Shown: positions 52,132-62,536, counted from the stretch's first letter. The stretch: DNA of 64,000 nt from Enterococcus pallens ATCC BAA-351 (GCF_000407485.1 NZ_ASWD01000006.1:243501-307500), one strand, 5' to 3'. Notes: a model not told the origin generated them from the letters alone. Made by a program: numbers and translations.

Positions 52132-53232
52132 ATGGAAAAAATTTTTGCAAGTCCGTCCCGCTATGTCCAAGGTAAAGGGATGCTGAAAAACGGTATGAAG
52201 TACATCAAAGCCTTGGGATCAAATGTATTAATTATCACTGATGAAGATGTTTGGGAAATTGTCGGCGAAGAGCTGTTTGAAACAATGAAAAACGAAGACA
52301 TGAAGCCGGTTAAAGAAATTTTTGGCGGCGAAGCCTCAGAGGATGAAATTGAACGTATTGGAAAAAAAGCGAAAGAAGAAGACGTAGAAGTTATTGTAGC
52401 CCTAGGTGGCGGCAAAGCGATCGATACCGGTAAAGCCGTGGCGGATGATTTTAAACTGCCGATTGCCGTTTTACCAACTGTTGCCTCAACCGATGCTCCT
52501 ACCTCATCGCTGTCGGTAATTTATTCTGATGAGGGTAAGTTTGAGGGGTATCGCTTTTATGATAAGAATCCTGATTTGATTCTTATTGATACCGAAGTTG
52601 TGGCTAACGCTCCAGCTGAGTTACTGGCAGCAGGGATTGCAGATGCCTTGGCTACCTTAGTAGAGGCTCGTGCCGTTTCTCAAAGCCATAGTGAAAATAT
52701 GGTTAGCGGTGCACAAACCGCTGCCGCGATGGCCATCGCAGAAAAATGTGAAGAAATCATTTTCGAGAATGCCTTTAAAGCAATGGAGGCTAATCGGGCC
52801 CAGGTGGTTACTGAAGCCTTTGAACAAATCGTTGAAGCCAATACATTATTAAGCGGACTAGGCTTTGAAAGTGCCGGGTTAGCGGCTGCCCATGCCATTC
52901 ATAACGGCTTTACCGTGTTAGACGGCAAGATTCACGAGTTGTCTCATGGTGAAAAAGTAGCGTACGGTACCTTGACGCAAATGATTTTAGAAAATGCACC
53001 ACAGGAAGAATTAGATAAATATATTGATTTGTATCAAACCTTAGATTTACCAACCACCTTAGAGGATATGTACTTAGACGATGCTTCCTACGAAGATTTA
53101 ATTAAGATTGGTGAACAGGCCACAATTGAAGAAGAAACCATTCACAACATGCCGATGCACGTCACACCTGAAGACGTTGCGGCTGCTTTAAAAGCAGTCG
53201 ATGCTTATGTCACCATGTATCATCCAAAATAA
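52132..53232 (+). CDS. gldA: Glycerol dehydrogenase family protein
   Basis: The ATG at 52132 follows GGAGGGAAG, giving 366 aa; an in-frame ATG at 52117 lies in that site. It is an NAD-dependent, metal-containing dehydrogenase: GGGKAIDTGKAVADD near residue 94, PTVASTDAPTSSLSVIY, and metal-binding Asp and His residues in AGIADALATLVEARA, HAIHNGF and LSHGEKVAYG. It oxidises glycerol to dihydroxyacetone; relatives act on other diols. Single gene ended by a long terminator. Confidence 0.92.
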   Translation: MEKIFASPSRYVQGKGMLKNGMKYIKALGSNVLIITDEDVWEIVGEELFETMKNEDMKPVKEIFGGEASEDEIERIGKKAKEEDVEVIVALGGGKAIDTGKAVADDFKLPIAVLPTVASTDAPTSSLSVIYSDEGKFEGYRFYDKNPDLILIDTEVVANAPAELLAAGIADALATLVEARAVSQSHSENMVSGAQTAAAMAIAEKCEEIIFENAFKAMEANRAQVVTEAFEQIVEANTLLSGLGFESAGLAAAHAIHNGFTVLDGKIHELSHGEKVAYGTLTQMILENAPQEELDKYIDLYQTLDLPTTLEDMYLDDASYEDLIKIGEQATIEEETIHNMPMHVTPEDVAAALKAVDAYVTMYHPK

Positions 53233-53244
53233 GAATTTCTACAA

Positions 53245-53289
53245 AAAAAAGATGAAGCTGTCTCACCTTGAGGCTGCTCCATCTTTTTT
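53245..53289. terminator. Terminator between gldA and leuS
   Basis: AAAAAAGATG (53245-53254) and CATCTTTTTT (53280-53289) close an interrupted stem with inner CTCA/TGAG. The T/A tracts in the stem let it work in both directions. Confidence 0.8.
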
Positions 53290-53293
53290 AATT

Positions 53294-55807
53294 TTAGTTA
53301 GCTACAATATTGACTAATTTATTCGGCACCACGATCACTTTACGAACAGTCTTGTCTTCAAGGTTGCGTAAAATATTTTCGTCAGCCATGGCGATTTTTT
53401 CCAGCTCTTCTTTTGCCAAATCAACTGGCACAGTTACTTTGGCACGAACCTTGCCGTTAACCTGCAGAATCACTTCAATTTCATTTTCCACCAAGGCTTC
53501 TTCATCATAGGTTGGCCATGGAACATACGAAATAGTTTCGTCATGTCCTAGAATTCGCCACAGCTCTTCTCCAATGTGAGGAGCAAATGGTGCCAACAGT
53601 TGAACAAAGCCTTCCACGTATTCATAGGTCAAGGCATCTACTTTGTAGGCTTCATTAACGAAAACCATCAATTGCGAAATTGCTGTATTGAAATGCAGGT
53701 TCTCAATGTCTTCCGTTACCTTTTTCACCGTTTGATGATAAACCTTCATCAAGCTGCCATCATTGATCTTCGTAATATGATCGCGCATTTTGCCTTGGTC
53801 ATCGACGAGCAAGCGCCATACCCGATCCAAGAATTTGCGGCTGCCTTCCAGACCATTTTCACTCCAAGGAATCGCAGCATCCAATGGTCCCATGAACATT
53901 TCATAGGTCCGCAGAGTGTCGGCACCATATTTTTGGATAACGTCATCTGGATTCACCACGTTTTTCAGTGATTTACTCATTTTCGCTGGTGATTCTTCCA
54001 ATTCTTCGCCAGTTTCGACGTTGAACCAGCCGCCATCACGCTTTTCAACTAGATTGGTCGGAACCAATGCCCCACGTTCATCACGGAAGCTTTGGCCTAG
54101 AATCATACCTTGGTTGTATAATTTTTGGAATGGTTCTTTAGTTGGTACTACACCGATATCATACAAGAATTTATGCCAGAAACGAGCATACAACAAATGC
54201 AATACTGCGTGCTCAGCTCCGCCAATATAAAGATCCACCGGCATCCAGCGTTCCAGTTTTTCAAAATCCGCCAAGGTTTCTTTGTTATGAGGATCGATAA
54301 AACGCAAGAAATACCAAGAGCTGCCGGCCCATTGCGGCATGGTATTGGTTTCGCGGCGACCTTTCATACCGGTTTCTGGATCTACTACATTGACCCATTC
54401 CTCGATATTCGCTAATGGTGACTCGCCAGTACCGCTTGGTTGAATATTATCGGTTTTCGGCAAAATCAACGGCAATTCATAATCTGGAACCAAACCAGTT
54501 GTTCCATCTTCCCAATGGATGACGGGAATTGGTTCTCCCCAATAACGTTGGCGAGAGAACAACCAGTCTCGTAAACGATAACTGATTTCTTTTTTACCAC
54601 AGCCGTTTTCCTCCAGCCAGGCAACCATCTTATCAATCGCGGTTTGTTTATCCAAGCCGTTCAAGAAATCAGAATTAATATGCTCTCCGTCTCCAGTATA
54701 AGCTGCTTCCTCAATATTGCCGCCCGCTAGAACGGGAACAATTTCCAAGCCAAAGGTTTTCGCAAATTCATAATCTCGCTCATCGTGCGCCGGAACGGCC
54801 ATGATCGCACCGGTTCCATAAGAAGACAGCACATAATCCGCAATCCAAATTGGAATTTCTTTGCCATTCACAGGATTAACAGCATATGCCCCTGTGAAGA
54901 CCCCGGTTTTTTCCTTGGCCAAATCTGTCCGATTCAGCTCAGATTTTTTCGCAGCCTCTACCTTGTAAGCTTCTACAGCTTCCTTATGCTCAGGCGTGGT
55001 AATTTTCTCAACAAGCTCCAGCTCAGGAGCCAATACAGCATAAGTTGCCCCAAACAAAGTGTCTGGACGAGTGGTGAAGACCGTGAATTCTTCATCAGAG
55101 TTGGCAACTTTAAAGGTTACATTGGCACCAATCGAACGGCCAATCCAGTTGCGCTGCATTTCTTTGATATTTTCCGGCCAGTCCACCAAATCCAAATCAT
55201 CCAACAGGCGATCTGCATAGGCAGTAATCTTCAGCATCCATTGACGCATCGGTTTACGAACAACATCGTAGCCGCCGCGTTCGCTTTTGCCATCGATAAC
55301 TTCTTCATTGGAAATCACGGTACCTAATTCAGGTACCCAGTTAACAGGAACTTCCGCTTCATAAGCCAAGCCCTTTTCATACATTTGCTCAAAAATCCAT
55401 TGTGTCCATTTATAGTATTCTGGATCTGTCGTATTAATTTCACGGTTCCAGTCATAACTAAAGCCTAATGAGTTAATTTGACGTTTGAAGGTTTCGATAT
55501 TTTTCTTAGTAAATTCAGCCGGATCATTGCCGGTATCCAGCGCGTATTGTTCCGCTGGCAAACCAAAGGCATCCCACCCCATGGGATGAAGTACGTTAAA
55601 GCCTTGGGCCCGTTTCATACGGGAAATAATATCCGTCGCCGTATAGCCTTCTGGGTGCCCAACATGCAGACCTTGACCGGATGGATAAGGAAACATGTCT
55701 AACGCATAAAAATTGGGACTTTCTGGATTGTCATGGGTATTAAAGACATTGTGTTTAGCCCAATATTTCTGCCACTTCTTTTCAATCTCTTTATGATTGT
55801 AACTCAC
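53294..55807 (-). CDS. leuS: Leucyl-tRNA synthetase
   Basis: An 837-aa class I synthetase that charges tRNA-Leu. The HIGH motif is HVGH (48-51, in [16 protein letters not shown]) and KMSKS is near residue 609 ([12 protein letters not shown]). An editing domain with [14 protein letters not shown] (about 250) lies between. Length equals the bacterial norm. Upstream is a Leu-specific T-box. Start at 55807 follows AGGAGGAAGAGC. Confidence 0.98.
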   Translation of the reverse strand: MSYNHKEIEKKWQKYWAKHNVFNTHDNPESPNFYALDMFPYPSGQGLHVGHPEGYTATDIISRMKRAQGFNVLHPMGWDAFGLPAEQYALDTGNDPAEFTKKNIETFKRQINSLGFSYDWNREINTTDPEYYKWTQWIFEQMYEKGLAYEAEVPVNWVPELGTVISNEEVIDGKSERGGYDVVRKPMRQWMLKITAYADRLLDDLDLVDWPENIKEMQRNWIGRSIGANVTFKVANSDEEFTVFTTRPDTLFGATYAVLAPELELVEKITTPEHKEAVEAYKVEAAKKSELNRTDLAKEKTGVFTGAYAVNPVNGKEIPIWIADYVLSSYGTGAIMAVPAHDERDYEFAKTFGLEIVPVLAGGNIEEAAYTGDGEHINSDFLNGLDKQTAIDKMVAWLEENGCGKKEISYRLRDWLFSRQRYWGEPIPVIHWEDGTTGLVPDYELPLILPKTDNIQPSGTGESPLANIEEWVNVVDPETGMKGRRETNTMPQWAGSSWYFLRFIDPHNKETLADFEKLERWMPVDLYIGGAEHAVLHLLYARFWHKFLYDIGVVPTKEPFQKLYNQGMILGQSFRDERGALVPTNLVEKRDGGWFNVETGEELEESPAKMSKSLKNVVNPDDVIQKYGADTLRTYEMFMGPLDAAIPWSENGLEGSRKFLDRVWRLLVDDQGKMRDHITKINDGSLMKVYHQTVKKVTEDIENLHFNTAISQLMVFVNEAYKVDALTYEYVEGFVQLLAPFAPHIGEELWRILGHDETISYVPWPTYDEEALVENEIEVILQVNGKVRAKVTVPVDLAKEELEKIAMADENILRNLEDKTVRKVIVVPNKLVNIVAN

Positions 55808-55830
55808 TGCTCTTCCTCCTAATTTGTATT

Positions 55831-56062
55831 AAAAAAAGTCCTATAGAAGCCAATCTTCTATAGGACGTTAAAAACGTGGTACCACCTATCTTTATCTGGC
55901 TTTCGCCAGACCTCAAAGAGATAACGGTCACTTCACCGGATCATGATGATCATGCTTAAAGGTAAGTTCAAAGGCTCGCATATACACTCGCAGCAACCGT
56001 GTACTCTCTTAAAATGCCAAAACTTCTACTACTCCTTGTCAACGCATCTGTATTCAAGTAGT
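55831..56062 (-). ncRNA. T-box riboswitch, leucine (CUU specifier), leuS leader
   Basis: On the minus strand: the specifier loop reads GAA-CUU-A (55969-55963), a Leu codon; the T-box sequence AGGTGGTACCACG is at 55887-55875; the terminator pairs CTTCTATAGGAC's complement arms (55866-55855 with 55849-55838) followed by seven T residues. Uncharged tRNA-Leu would pair at the T-box and prevent termination. A promoter, TTGAAT-17 bp-TAAGAT (56094-56066), sets the start near 56060. Confidence 0.95.
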
Positions 56063-56186
56063 TTCATCTTAGCAGATTCCTTTGATAAATTCAATTTAAT
56101 TCCTTTTTAAGAATCGGAAAAAATTACAGGAGCCCCTCCTGCCTCGTGGTATAATAAATGGCGTTTAGTACTAGAAAGGAATTGCT

Positions 56187-56843
56187 ATGAAAAATAAACC
56201 TTATTATCACTTAGCTGGCAGCTTTACCCTGCTGCTGTTTGCGGCCCTTTGCTACATTGTGCGTTTTTATCCAACTACTTTATCAGGCTTTGACACGGCC
56301 ATCATCCAAGGTGTTCACCGTTTGTCTCCTGCCATGGATACCTTTTTCCTGTGGGTGACTAAATTCGCCAACCCTTTAACAATTGTCATTTTGGCAGTAG
56401 TCTTTTTAGGACTTTTTTGGTTTAACAAAGAAAAAATCACTGCGCTTTGGTTAGCCGCCAACTTAGTTATTATCAGCGGTGTCGTTAATCAGCTGTTAAA
56501 AATGTTCTTTCAACGGGCCCGGCCAACCATATTAACTCATATGGTTACCGAACATAGCTACAGCTTCCCTAGCGGACATTCCGTTACCAGTATGATTTTG
56601 TATGGAACACTGATTTTTACTGTCGGTCTGTTTATCAAAAATAAATTTTGGCAATATGCTCTGCAGATTCTATTAGGTCTGTTGATCTTTGGTGTCGGAT
56701 TAAGCCGCATTTATTTAGGTGTGCATTTTCCAACAGATGTTTTAGGCGGCTATCTATTGGGAATCAGCTGGCTGCTGTTTACCTATCCTTATTATCGCCA
56801 GCAAAAATTAGTTTACGATCTTAAAACAATTGGGAGGAAATAG
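56187..56843 (+). CDS. PAP2 family phosphatase
   Basis: A 218-aa membrane protein with about six helices and the three phosphatase motifs: KMFFQRARP (KxxxxxxRP), SFPSGHSVT, and SRIYLGVHFPTDV. It probably dephosphorylates lipid phosphates such as undecaprenyl pyrophosphate. Its stop lies two bases before the radical SAM gene, so the three plus-strand genes form an operon. AAAGGAATTGCT precedes the ATG. Confidence 0.9.
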   Translation: MKNKPYYHLAGSFTLLLFAALCYIVRFYPTTLSGFDTAIIQGVHRLSPAMDTFFLWVTKFANPLTIVILAVVFLGLFWFNKEKITALWLAANLVIISGVVNQLLKMFFQRARPTILTHMVTEHSYSFPSGHSVTSMILYGTLIFTVGLFIKNKFWQYALQILLGLLIFGVGLSRIYLGVHFPTDVLGGYLLGISWLLFTYPYYRQQKLVYDLKTIGRK

Positions 56844-56845
56844 CT

Positions 56846-57823
56846 GTGTTTGCTTATACTGATGATCCAACCAAACGGTATCACTCCTGGAACTATGCCT
56901 TGCGCCAAGAATTTGGCGGGAAAATTTTTAAGGTTCCGGTAGATGGCGGCTTTGACTGCCCTAACCGTGACGGCACAGCAGCCCATGGCGGTTGTACCTT
57001 CTGCAGTGTTTCCGGCTCTGGCGACATGATTGTTGCCCCCACTGATCCGCTGCCGCTGCAGTTTCAAAAAGAAATCGACATGATGCATATGAAATGGCCC
57101 ACTGTGCAGCAATACATTGTTTATTTCCAAAACTTTACCAATACTCATGCCCCAGTCGAGGTGATTCGAGAACGTTTTGAGCAGGTGGTTAACCTGCCTG
57201 GTGTTGTGGGACTTTCCGTGGGGACTCGTCCAGATTGTCTGCCTGAAGATGTAGTGGACTATTTAGCGGAATTGAATCAGCGGATGTATTTATGGGTGGA
57301 GCTGGGCTTGCAGACTACCTACGAAGAAACCAGCAATGCCATCAATCGGGCTCACGATTATGCTACTTATACTGATGCCGTTGCTCGGTTACGCCAACAC
57401 AATATTAATGTTTGTACCCATTTGATCAACGGCTTGCCAGGCGAGTCGCTGGAAATGATGCGGGAAAACGTGCGACGAACCATCTTAGATTCTGATATTC
57501 AAGGGATTAAGCTGCACCTGCTGCATCTGATGCGCAACACCCGCATGCTGCGGGATTATGCCGAGGGCAAGCTGCAGCTGATGACACGAGAGGATTACGT
57601 TTCAGTGATTTGCGATCAGCTGGAAATGATCCCCGAAGAGATTATCATTCACCGCTTAACCGGCGATGCGCCATGGGATGCTTTAGTGGGACCCATGTGG
57701 AGTCTCAAAAAATGGGAGGTCCTGAACGCCATTGATCAGGAAATGCTGCGCCGGGATTCCTACCAGGGCAAATTTAATGTTAGACAGGAGAATAACCATG
57801 CTGCAAACAGCCTTACGTTATAG
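56846..57823 (+). CDS. mnmL: Radical SAM protein of the YtqA/MnmL family
   Basis: A GTG start at 56846 (GGGAGGAAATAG upstream) gives 325 aa. The iron-sulfur cysteines are in DCPNRDGTAAHGGCTFCSV, the spaced Cys-x(9)-Cys-x2-Cys pattern of the YhcC/YtqA group rather than CxxxCxxC. It precedes ytqB/mnmM, the pair known in Bacillus and streptococci to complete mnm5-uridine at the wobble base of tRNA in bacteria without MnmC. The symbol rests on this pairing. Confidence 0.85.
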   Translation: MFAYTDDPTKRYHSWNYALRQEFGGKIFKVPVDGGFDCPNRDGTAAHGGCTFCSVSGSGDMIVAPTDPLPLQFQKEIDMMHMKWPTVQQYIVYFQNFTNTHAPVEVIRERFEQVVNLPGVVGLSVGTRPDCLPEDVVDYLAELNQRMYLWVELGLQTTYEETSNAINRAHDYATYTDAVARLRQHNINVCTHLINGLPGESLEMMRENVRRTILDSDIQGIKLHLLHLMRNTRMLRDYAEGKLQLMTREDYVSVICDQLEMIPEEIIIHRLTGDAPWDALVGPMWSLKKWEVLNAIDQEMLRRDSYQGKFNVRQENNHAANSLTL

Positions 57824-58361
57824 CCACACCTTGCTAAAGGAAATTATCCAGCCAGGAGATCAGGTCATTGATGCCACCATGGGCAACGGCAATGACACCC
57901 TCTTTTTGGCGGAGCTGGTAGGAGACAATGGGCAAGTTTACGCCTTTGACATCCAGGAACAGGCCCTGACAAAAACCAAAGAAAAGCTGGGCAGCTTGAT
58001 AACTCGCTCTTCTCTTTTTTTAGCTGGTCACGAAACCATTGAAGCAACCATTTCTGCGTATCAGCCAATCAAAGCGGCTATTTTTAATTTAGGCTATTTA
58101 CCCAGCAGCGACAAAACAATTATCACCCTGCCAGCCACCACTCAACAAGCGATGGAAGCCATTTTGAAACGCTTGACGATTGGTGGCCGAATGATTTTGG
58201 TGATTTATTACGGCCATGAAGGCGGCGTCGACGAAAAGAATGCCGTTCTTGATTATTGTGGAAATTTACCGCAAGAAAACTACAGCGTGCTAACCTATCA
58301 ATTTATTAATCAGAAAAACAATCCCCCGATTTTAGTATGTGTCGAAAAAAAAGGCAGCTAG
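57798..58361 (+). CDS. mnmM: tRNA mnm5U methyltransferase (YtqB/MnmM family)
   Basis: Start at 57798 (AGGAG upstream) overlaps mnmL by 26 bp, 187 aa. SAM-binding motif IDATMGNGNDTLFLAE (near 24-39), the second motif AFDIQEQAL, and catalytic-type NLGYLPSSDK near residue 100. It methylates nm5U to mnm5U in tRNA wobble positions. Its stop codon lies in a terminator stem shared with the convergent esterase gene. Confidence 0.87.
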   Translation: MLQTALRYSHTLLKEIIQPGDQVIDATMGNGNDTLFLAELVGDNGQVYAFDIQEQALTKTKEKLGSLITRSSLFLAGHETIEATISAYQPIKAAIFNLGYLPSSDKTIITLPATTQQAMEAILKRLTIGGRMILVIYYGHEGGVDEKNAVLDYCGNLPQENYSVLTYQFINQKNNPPILVCVEKKGS

Positions 58362-58381
58362 GAGCAATTCCTAGTTGCCTT
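58351..58381. terminator. Bidirectional terminator containing both stop codons
   Basis: AAGGCAGCTAGGA (58351-58363) pairs with TCCTAGTTGCCTT (58369-58381) with one G-T pair. The mnmM stop (58359-58361) and the esterase stop (58373-58371) are the two CTAG parts of the stem. A-rich and T-rich flanks suit both directions. Confidence 0.85.
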
Positions 58382-59156
58382 TTAACATCCACTCTAATAC
58401 TCGTTGAATCCACTGATCCCAAAATTCCCAGTTATGCTCTCCTGGCCCCTCTTCAAAGGTAACATCCCAGTCCTTTTCTGTCAGCTTGGCAGCCATATAT
58501 TGACTCGCTGGATACAAGAAGTCCTCCGTACCGCAAGCTAAAAAGAAGCGTGGTGCCTCTGCCCGGTCCACCATCAATTCCTCCACCATTGTCAGGGGAT
58601 CATTGGCCGAACCTTTAATCTGATCTAACGGACCAAAAATCCCTTCCCAATACGCAGCCTTACGAGTTGTTAACAGCGCATCTACATTATTCAAAATCAA
58701 CGCTCCAGATAAAGAAGCCACTGCAGCAAACATTTCCGGCTTTCGCAAGCCTAACTTCAAAGCGCCATAGCCTCCCATGGATAACCCTGCAGCAAAAGTT
58801 TTTTCCCGCTTGTGGGTAATTTGAGGAAAGAGTTCATGTACAATTTTTGGCAGCTCTTCTGATAAAAAGGTCCAGTAATTCATATCATAAGTTGTATCTG
58901 TATAAAAGCCTAGGTCAGTCGACGGCATTACCACAGCTAGCTGATAAGCAGACGCATAGCGTTCAATGGCCGTCCGACGCTCCCAAACGCTATGGTTGCC
59001 CCCCATTCCATGCAGCAAATACAGAACGGGCACATCCTCGCTTAATCCTTGAGTTTCCGTTCCAATTTTCTTACGGGTACTTTGCGGCAGCAATACATTC
59101 ATCGAAAATTCCATTTCTAAAACATTGGAATAGGCATTCACCTGTAAAAAAGCCAT
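58371..59156 (-). CDS. Esterase of the EstA / S-formylglutathione hydrolase-like family
   Basis: A 261-aa alpha/beta hydrolase: LLHGMGGNHSVW (oxyanion region), nucleophile Ser in AAGLSMGGYGALK (about 125), acid in ACGTEDFLYP and His in GPGEHNWEFWD. Close to lactococcal and enterococcal EstA tributyrin esterases, acting on short-chain esters. No signal peptide. AAGGAGGAAATTG precedes the ATG. The tiny gap to mnmM indicates convergent, separate transcripts. Confidence 0.88.
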   Translation of the reverse strand: MAFLQVNAYSNVLEMEFSMNVLLPQSTRKKIGTETQGLSEDVPVLYLLHGMGGNHSVWERRTAIERYASAYQLAVVMPSTDLGFYTDTTYDMNYWTFLSEELPKIVHELFPQITHKREKTFAAGLSMGGYGALKLGLRKPEMFAAVASLSGALILNNVDALLTTRKAAYWEGIFGPLDQIKGSANDPLTMVEELMVDRAEAPRFFLACGTEDFLYPASQYMAAKLTEKDWDVTFEEGPGEHNWEFWDQWIQRVLEWMLKGN

Positions 59157-59203
59157 TCAATTTCCTCCTTGTTCAGCTCACGCTTCCTTCGAATAGAGCT
59201 TTT

Positions 59204-60676
59204 TTACAGTGTATCACTTTCTCGTCTTTTGCCAACCGATAATGTAAAAACAAACGCTAAAACAATCAAAATCAGCCCCACTAAATACACAAGGTGCAAG
59301 CCATTAAACAAAATCCCTCGTAATTTTTCCCGAAGCACTGGTGCAATTTGTACAGCCGTATGAGGATTAATCAATTTATTCATAATATCCGGATCACCAA
59401 TCACACCGACAGTTGGCAGCTTGTGGGCAATTTGAATATTCATAACAATCCCAAAAATTGAAACCATCACTGTTTGACCGATAGTCCGTGACAAAGTATT
59501 AAAGGAGGTGGCTACTCCAACCTCATCCTTTGGCACACTGTTTTGTGCCTCCACAGTCGTCGTAGTAATCGACAGCCCATATCCCAGTCCCAGTACACCC
59601 GAAATAATAAAGAACAGCCAAAAAGGACTATGAATCGGCAAAATCAACAAAGCTGCGGCGCCCAGCATAATCACCAGCAAACCAATGGCTAATACTTTTT
59701 TTGCAGCCATCCGCATTAACAAGCGTCCCGACAGAAAAGAGCCCACCATCCAAATAATCGATAACGGGGCCATAACTAGTCCGCCAATTGCAGCAGATTT
59801 GCCCAGCACCCCTTGCATCCACATTGGGATATAGACATCCAGCCCCATCAAAAAGCCGCTAATCAAAAAAGCTACGCCATTCACCAACATAAAAGCTACA
59901 TTTCTAAACAAACTCAAATCAATGACTGGATCTTCTGCCCGTCTCTCTGCCATAGCAAACACGCCCGCAAAAACTACCGTCAGCACAAACAATATGACTA
60001 CCTGCAAGCTTATCCCATCATCACCTAAAAACTGAAAGCCCAACAACAAACTTACCAAAGTCAACATCAACGAAATACTGCCCAAGTAATCCATTTTTTT
60101 GCTGCTCTTTTCCCGTTTTTCTTCTACTAAAAAATACTGCATCAAGAAAATTAGCCCCAGTCCAATTGGCACATTAATAAAGAAAATCCAATGCCAGCCA
60201 ATCGTGTCTACAATAAAACCACCAGCCAAGGGACCCAGCACACTAGAGATACCCCAAGCCGCATTGTTCAAGCCCAAAATCTTAGTCCGCTGCTCAAAAT
60301 CATACATATCGGCAATAATTGTTAAGGCCACCGGCATAATCGCTCCCGCACCAATCCCTTGAATCCCTCGAGAAATAATTAACGTCATCATACTGTTAGA
60401 AAACCCGCACAAAGCTGAGCCCAAAACAAAAATTACAATTCCCGCAATAAAAACTGGCTTGCGGCCAATTTTATCAGCCAGCTTCCCATAAATAGGTGTC
60501 ATCATGGCATTGGTTAACAAATAAATAGAAAATACCCAGTTCATAATCTCCATACCATGAAGCAAGCCAACAATTGTCGGCATAGCGGTAGTGACAATCG
60601 TTCCCTCGATTGCAGTCATAAACGTTGCGATAAAAATCCCTGCAGTTACTAATTTCTTATTGGTTGTCCTTTCCAT
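59204..60676 (-). CDS. MFS transporter, DHA2 (14-TM) drug efflux family
   Basis: Start at 60676 (AGCAGGAGGG upstream), 490 aa; the longer open frame to 60748 runs through the metK terminator. Features: motif A GKLADKIGRKPVF after helix 2, motif C-like GIQGIGAGAIMPVALTIIAD, and WGISSVLGPLAGGF. 14 membrane spans with long loops are consistent with QacA/EmrB-type proton-driven drug efflux. Substrates unknown. A repressor gene is not adjacent. Confidence 0.88.
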   Translation of the reverse strand: MERTTNKKLVTAGIFIATFMTAIEGTIVTTAMPTIVGLLHGMEIMNWVFSIYLLTNAMMTPIYGKLADKIGRKPVFIAGIVIFVLGSALCGFSNSMMTLIISRGIQGIGAGAIMPVALTIIADMYDFEQRTKILGLNNAAWGISSVLGPLAGGFIVDTIGWHWIFFINVPIGLGLIFLMQYFLVEEKREKSSKKMDYLGSISLMLTLVSLLLGFQFLGDDGISLQVVILFVLTVVFAGVFAMAERRAEDPVIDLSLFRNVAFMLVNGVAFLISGFLMGLDVYIPMWMQGVLGKSAAIGGLVMAPLSIIWMVGSFLSGRLLMRMAAKKVLAIGLLVIMLGAAALLILPIHSPFWLFFIISGVLGLGYGLSITTTTVEAQNSVPKDEVGVATSFNTLSRTIGQTVMVSIFGIVMNIQIAHKLPTVGVIGDPDIMNKLINPHTAVQIAPVLREKLRGILFNGLHLVYLVGLILIVLAFVFTLSVGKRRESDTL

Positions 60677-60694
60677 TTTTTCCCTCCTGCTAAT

Positions 60695-60744
60695 AAAAAA
60701 AGAGGCGCTTCTACTGATCAAAAAGATCAACAGAAACCGCCTCT
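60695..60744 (-). terminator. Terminator of metK
   Basis: Minus strand: AGAGGCG (60744-60738) and CGCCTCT (60707-60701) close a long imperfect stem with inner TGATC/GATCA, followed by T residues at 60700-60695. Confidence 0.85.
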
Positions 60745-60780
60745 TCACTCCATAGATTTATTTTCTACGTCTGTACGATT

Positions 60781-61971
60781 TTACTTTATGTTTAAGCTTT
60801 GCTTCAACGCCTCAACTTTATCTGTCTTCTCCCAAGGAAGCTCTACATCTGTCCGACCAAAATGACCGTAAGCAGCTGTTTGACTATAAATAGGACGTTG
60901 CAAATCTAGCATTTCAATAATCCCTGCTGGACGTAAATCAAAGTTTTCACGAATCGCTTCAATCAGCTTCTCTTCCGAAACCGAAGCGGTATCAAAGGTA
61001 TTTACCGAAATCGATACAGGCTGAGCCACACCAATTGCATAAGCCAGCTGAACCTCTACTTTTTCAGCTAAACCAGCCGCAACAATATTTTTAGCAATGT
61101 AACGTGCAGCGTAAGAAGCCGAACGGTCAACCTTCGTCGCATCTTTCCCAGAAAAAGCACCGCCGCCATGACGAGAATAGCCGCCATACGTATCAACGAT
61201 AATCTTCCGACCGGTTAAACCAGCATCTCCTTGAGGTCCGCCAATCACAAAACGGCCTGTTGGGTTAATGAAGTAACGTGTTTTTTCATCCAATAAACCA
61301 GCTGGAATGACATGCTGAATCACTTTCTCCATGACATCCTTTTGAATGGTTTCATTATCAATTTCTTCTGTATGCTGCGTACTAATTACAACTGTATCTA
61401 CTCGTAATGGCTTTCCTTCTTCATCGTATTCAACCGTTACTTGAGATTTAGCATCTGGACCTAAATAAGCCACTTCCTCTGACTTACGCAAGTCAGCCAA
61501 GCGCTTCACTAGATGATGACTCAATGAAATAGGTAATGGCATTAATTCAGGAGTTTCATCCACTGCAAAACCAAACATCAAACCTTGGTCTCCAGCACCG
61601 ATCTCATCCAATGCCTGATCTTTCCCACGAACTTCCAGCGCTTCATCGACACCTTGAGCAATATCTGGTGACTGCTCATCAATTGCTACCAATACAGCTA
61701 CTGTATCTCCATCAAAACCATACTTAGATTGGGTGTATCCAATCCGCTTGATCGTTTCACGAACAACCTTTTGGATATCAACATAGGCAGTAGTTGATAT
61801 TTCCCCAAAAACTAATACTAAGCCCGTAGTAACAGATGTTTCGCAAGCTACACGAGCCTTTGGATCCTTTGTTAAAATGGCATCGAGAATCGCATCACTG
61901 ATTTGATCAGCAACCTTATCTGGATGTCCTTCTGAAACAGATTCAGAAGTAAATAAACGACGTTCTTTCAT
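60781..61971 (-). CDS. metK: S-adenosylmethionine synthetase
   Basis: The start at 61971 is set by GGGGGAAT (61985-61978) and gives 396 aa; the open frame extends into the riboswitch. The enzyme makes SAM from Met and ATP. Motifs: [20 protein letters not shown] near the start, GAGDQG (ATP binding), [19 protein letters not shown]. Regulation is by the SMK box, whose SAM-bound form hides the ribosome binding site. Confidence 0.98.
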   Translation of the reverse strand: MKERRLFTSESVSEGHPDKVADQISDAILDAILTKDPKARVACETSVTTGLVLVFGEISTTAYVDIQKVVRETIKRIGYTQSKYGFDGDTVAVLVAIDEQSPDIAQGVDEALEVRGKDQALDEIGAGDQGLMFGFAVDETPELMPLPISLSHHLVKRLADLRKSEEVAYLGPDAKSQVTVEYDEEGKPLRVDTVVISTQHTEEIDNETIQKDVMEKVIQHVIPAGLLDEKTRYFINPTGRFVIGGPQGDAGLTGRKIIVDTYGGYSRHGGGAFSGKDATKVDRSASYAARYIAKNIVAAGLAEKVEVQLAYAIGVAQPVSISVNTFDTASVSEEKLIEAIRENFDLRPAGIIEMLDLQRPIYSQTAAYGHFGRTDVELPWEKTDKVEALKQSLNIK

Positions 61972-61978
61972 TTTTCTA

Positions 61979-62047
61979 TTCCCCCTAATTATTATTCGGT
62001 TACAAGGCACCTCTAGCAATTACTAGAGCCTATCGGGAACTTGCAAC
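61979..62047 (-). ncRNA. SAM-III (SMK box) riboswitch of metK
   Basis: Minus strand from about 62047: AGTTCCCGATAGG (anti-Shine-Dalgarno, 62041-62035), hairpin CTCTAG/CTAGAG, GGTGCCTTGTAACCGA, then the Shine-Dalgarno GGGGG (61985-61981). These blocks match the enterococcal/lactic SMK box. SAM stabilises pairing of AGTTCCC with GGGGGAA and blocks translation. A TATAAT -10 (62059-62054) puts the transcript start directly at the box. Confidence 0.95.
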
Positions 62048-62150
62048 GACCTGATTATAACAGAAAAACACCAAATTACACTACTTTTTTGGTAATTCTC
62101 TAAAAATATTCAACAATTCAAAGAAAAATAGATCTTCCTTTAAAAGGCAC

Positions 62151-62175
62151 AAAAAAAAGATGCTTTTCAGCATCT
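62151..62175 (-). terminator. Terminator of the tRNA cluster
   Basis: Minus strand: AGATGCT (62175-62169) and AGCATCT (62164-62158), followed by a T run (to 62151). It is three bases after the last tRNA gene. Confidence 0.9.
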
Positions 62176-62177
62176 CA

Positions 62178-62249
62178 TGACCCGTACGGGAATCGAACCC
62201 GTGTTACCGCCGTGAAAGGGCGGTGTCTTAACCGCTTGACCAACGGGCC
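62178..62249 (-). tRNA. tRNA-Glu (UUC), copy 1
   Basis: 72-nt cloverleaf, acceptor GGCCCGT/ACGGGTC, anticodon UUC in loop CTTTCAC. Last gene of the cluster; CCA not encoded. Confidence 0.97.
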
Positions 62250-62260
62250 ACTATAAAGAA

Positions 62261-62348
62261 CGGAGAAGGAGGGATTTGAACCCTCGCGCCGGTTTCCCGA
62301 CCTACACCCTTAGCAGGGGCGCCTCTTCAGCCACTTGAGTACTTCCCC
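62261..62348 (-). tRNA. tRNA-Ser (GCU)
   Basis: 88 nt with a long variable arm, anticodon GCU in loop CTGCTAA, acceptor GGGGAAG/CTTCTCC with a G-U pair, discriminator G. Confidence 0.97.
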
Positions 62349-62373
62349 AAAAACCAAAAAGTTGATTTTTTAA

Positions 62374-62447
<74 letters not shown>

Positions 62448-62461
62448 TTCATAAAAACTAA

Positions 62462-62532
62462 AGCGGGTGACGAGAATCGAACTCGCGACAACAGCTTGGA
62501 AGGCTGTGGTTTTACCACTAAACTACACCCGC
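62462..62532 (-). tRNA. tRNA-Gly (UCC), copy 1
   Basis: 71-nt cloverleaf, acceptor GCGGGTG, anticodon UCC in loop CTTCCAA, discriminator U as usual for Gly. Confidence 0.97.
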
Positions 62533-62536
62533 ATGG

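Noticed and set aside
53576..55702. Several plus-strand ORFs of 70-180 codons
   Set aside because: All are shadows of leuS on the opposite strand, with no start signals.
62534..62536. Genomically encoded CCA after tRNA-Asp copy 1
   Set aside because: No other tRNA here has it, and the bases fall at the apparent deletion point of tRNA-Phe, so it is probably a scar; it might still function.
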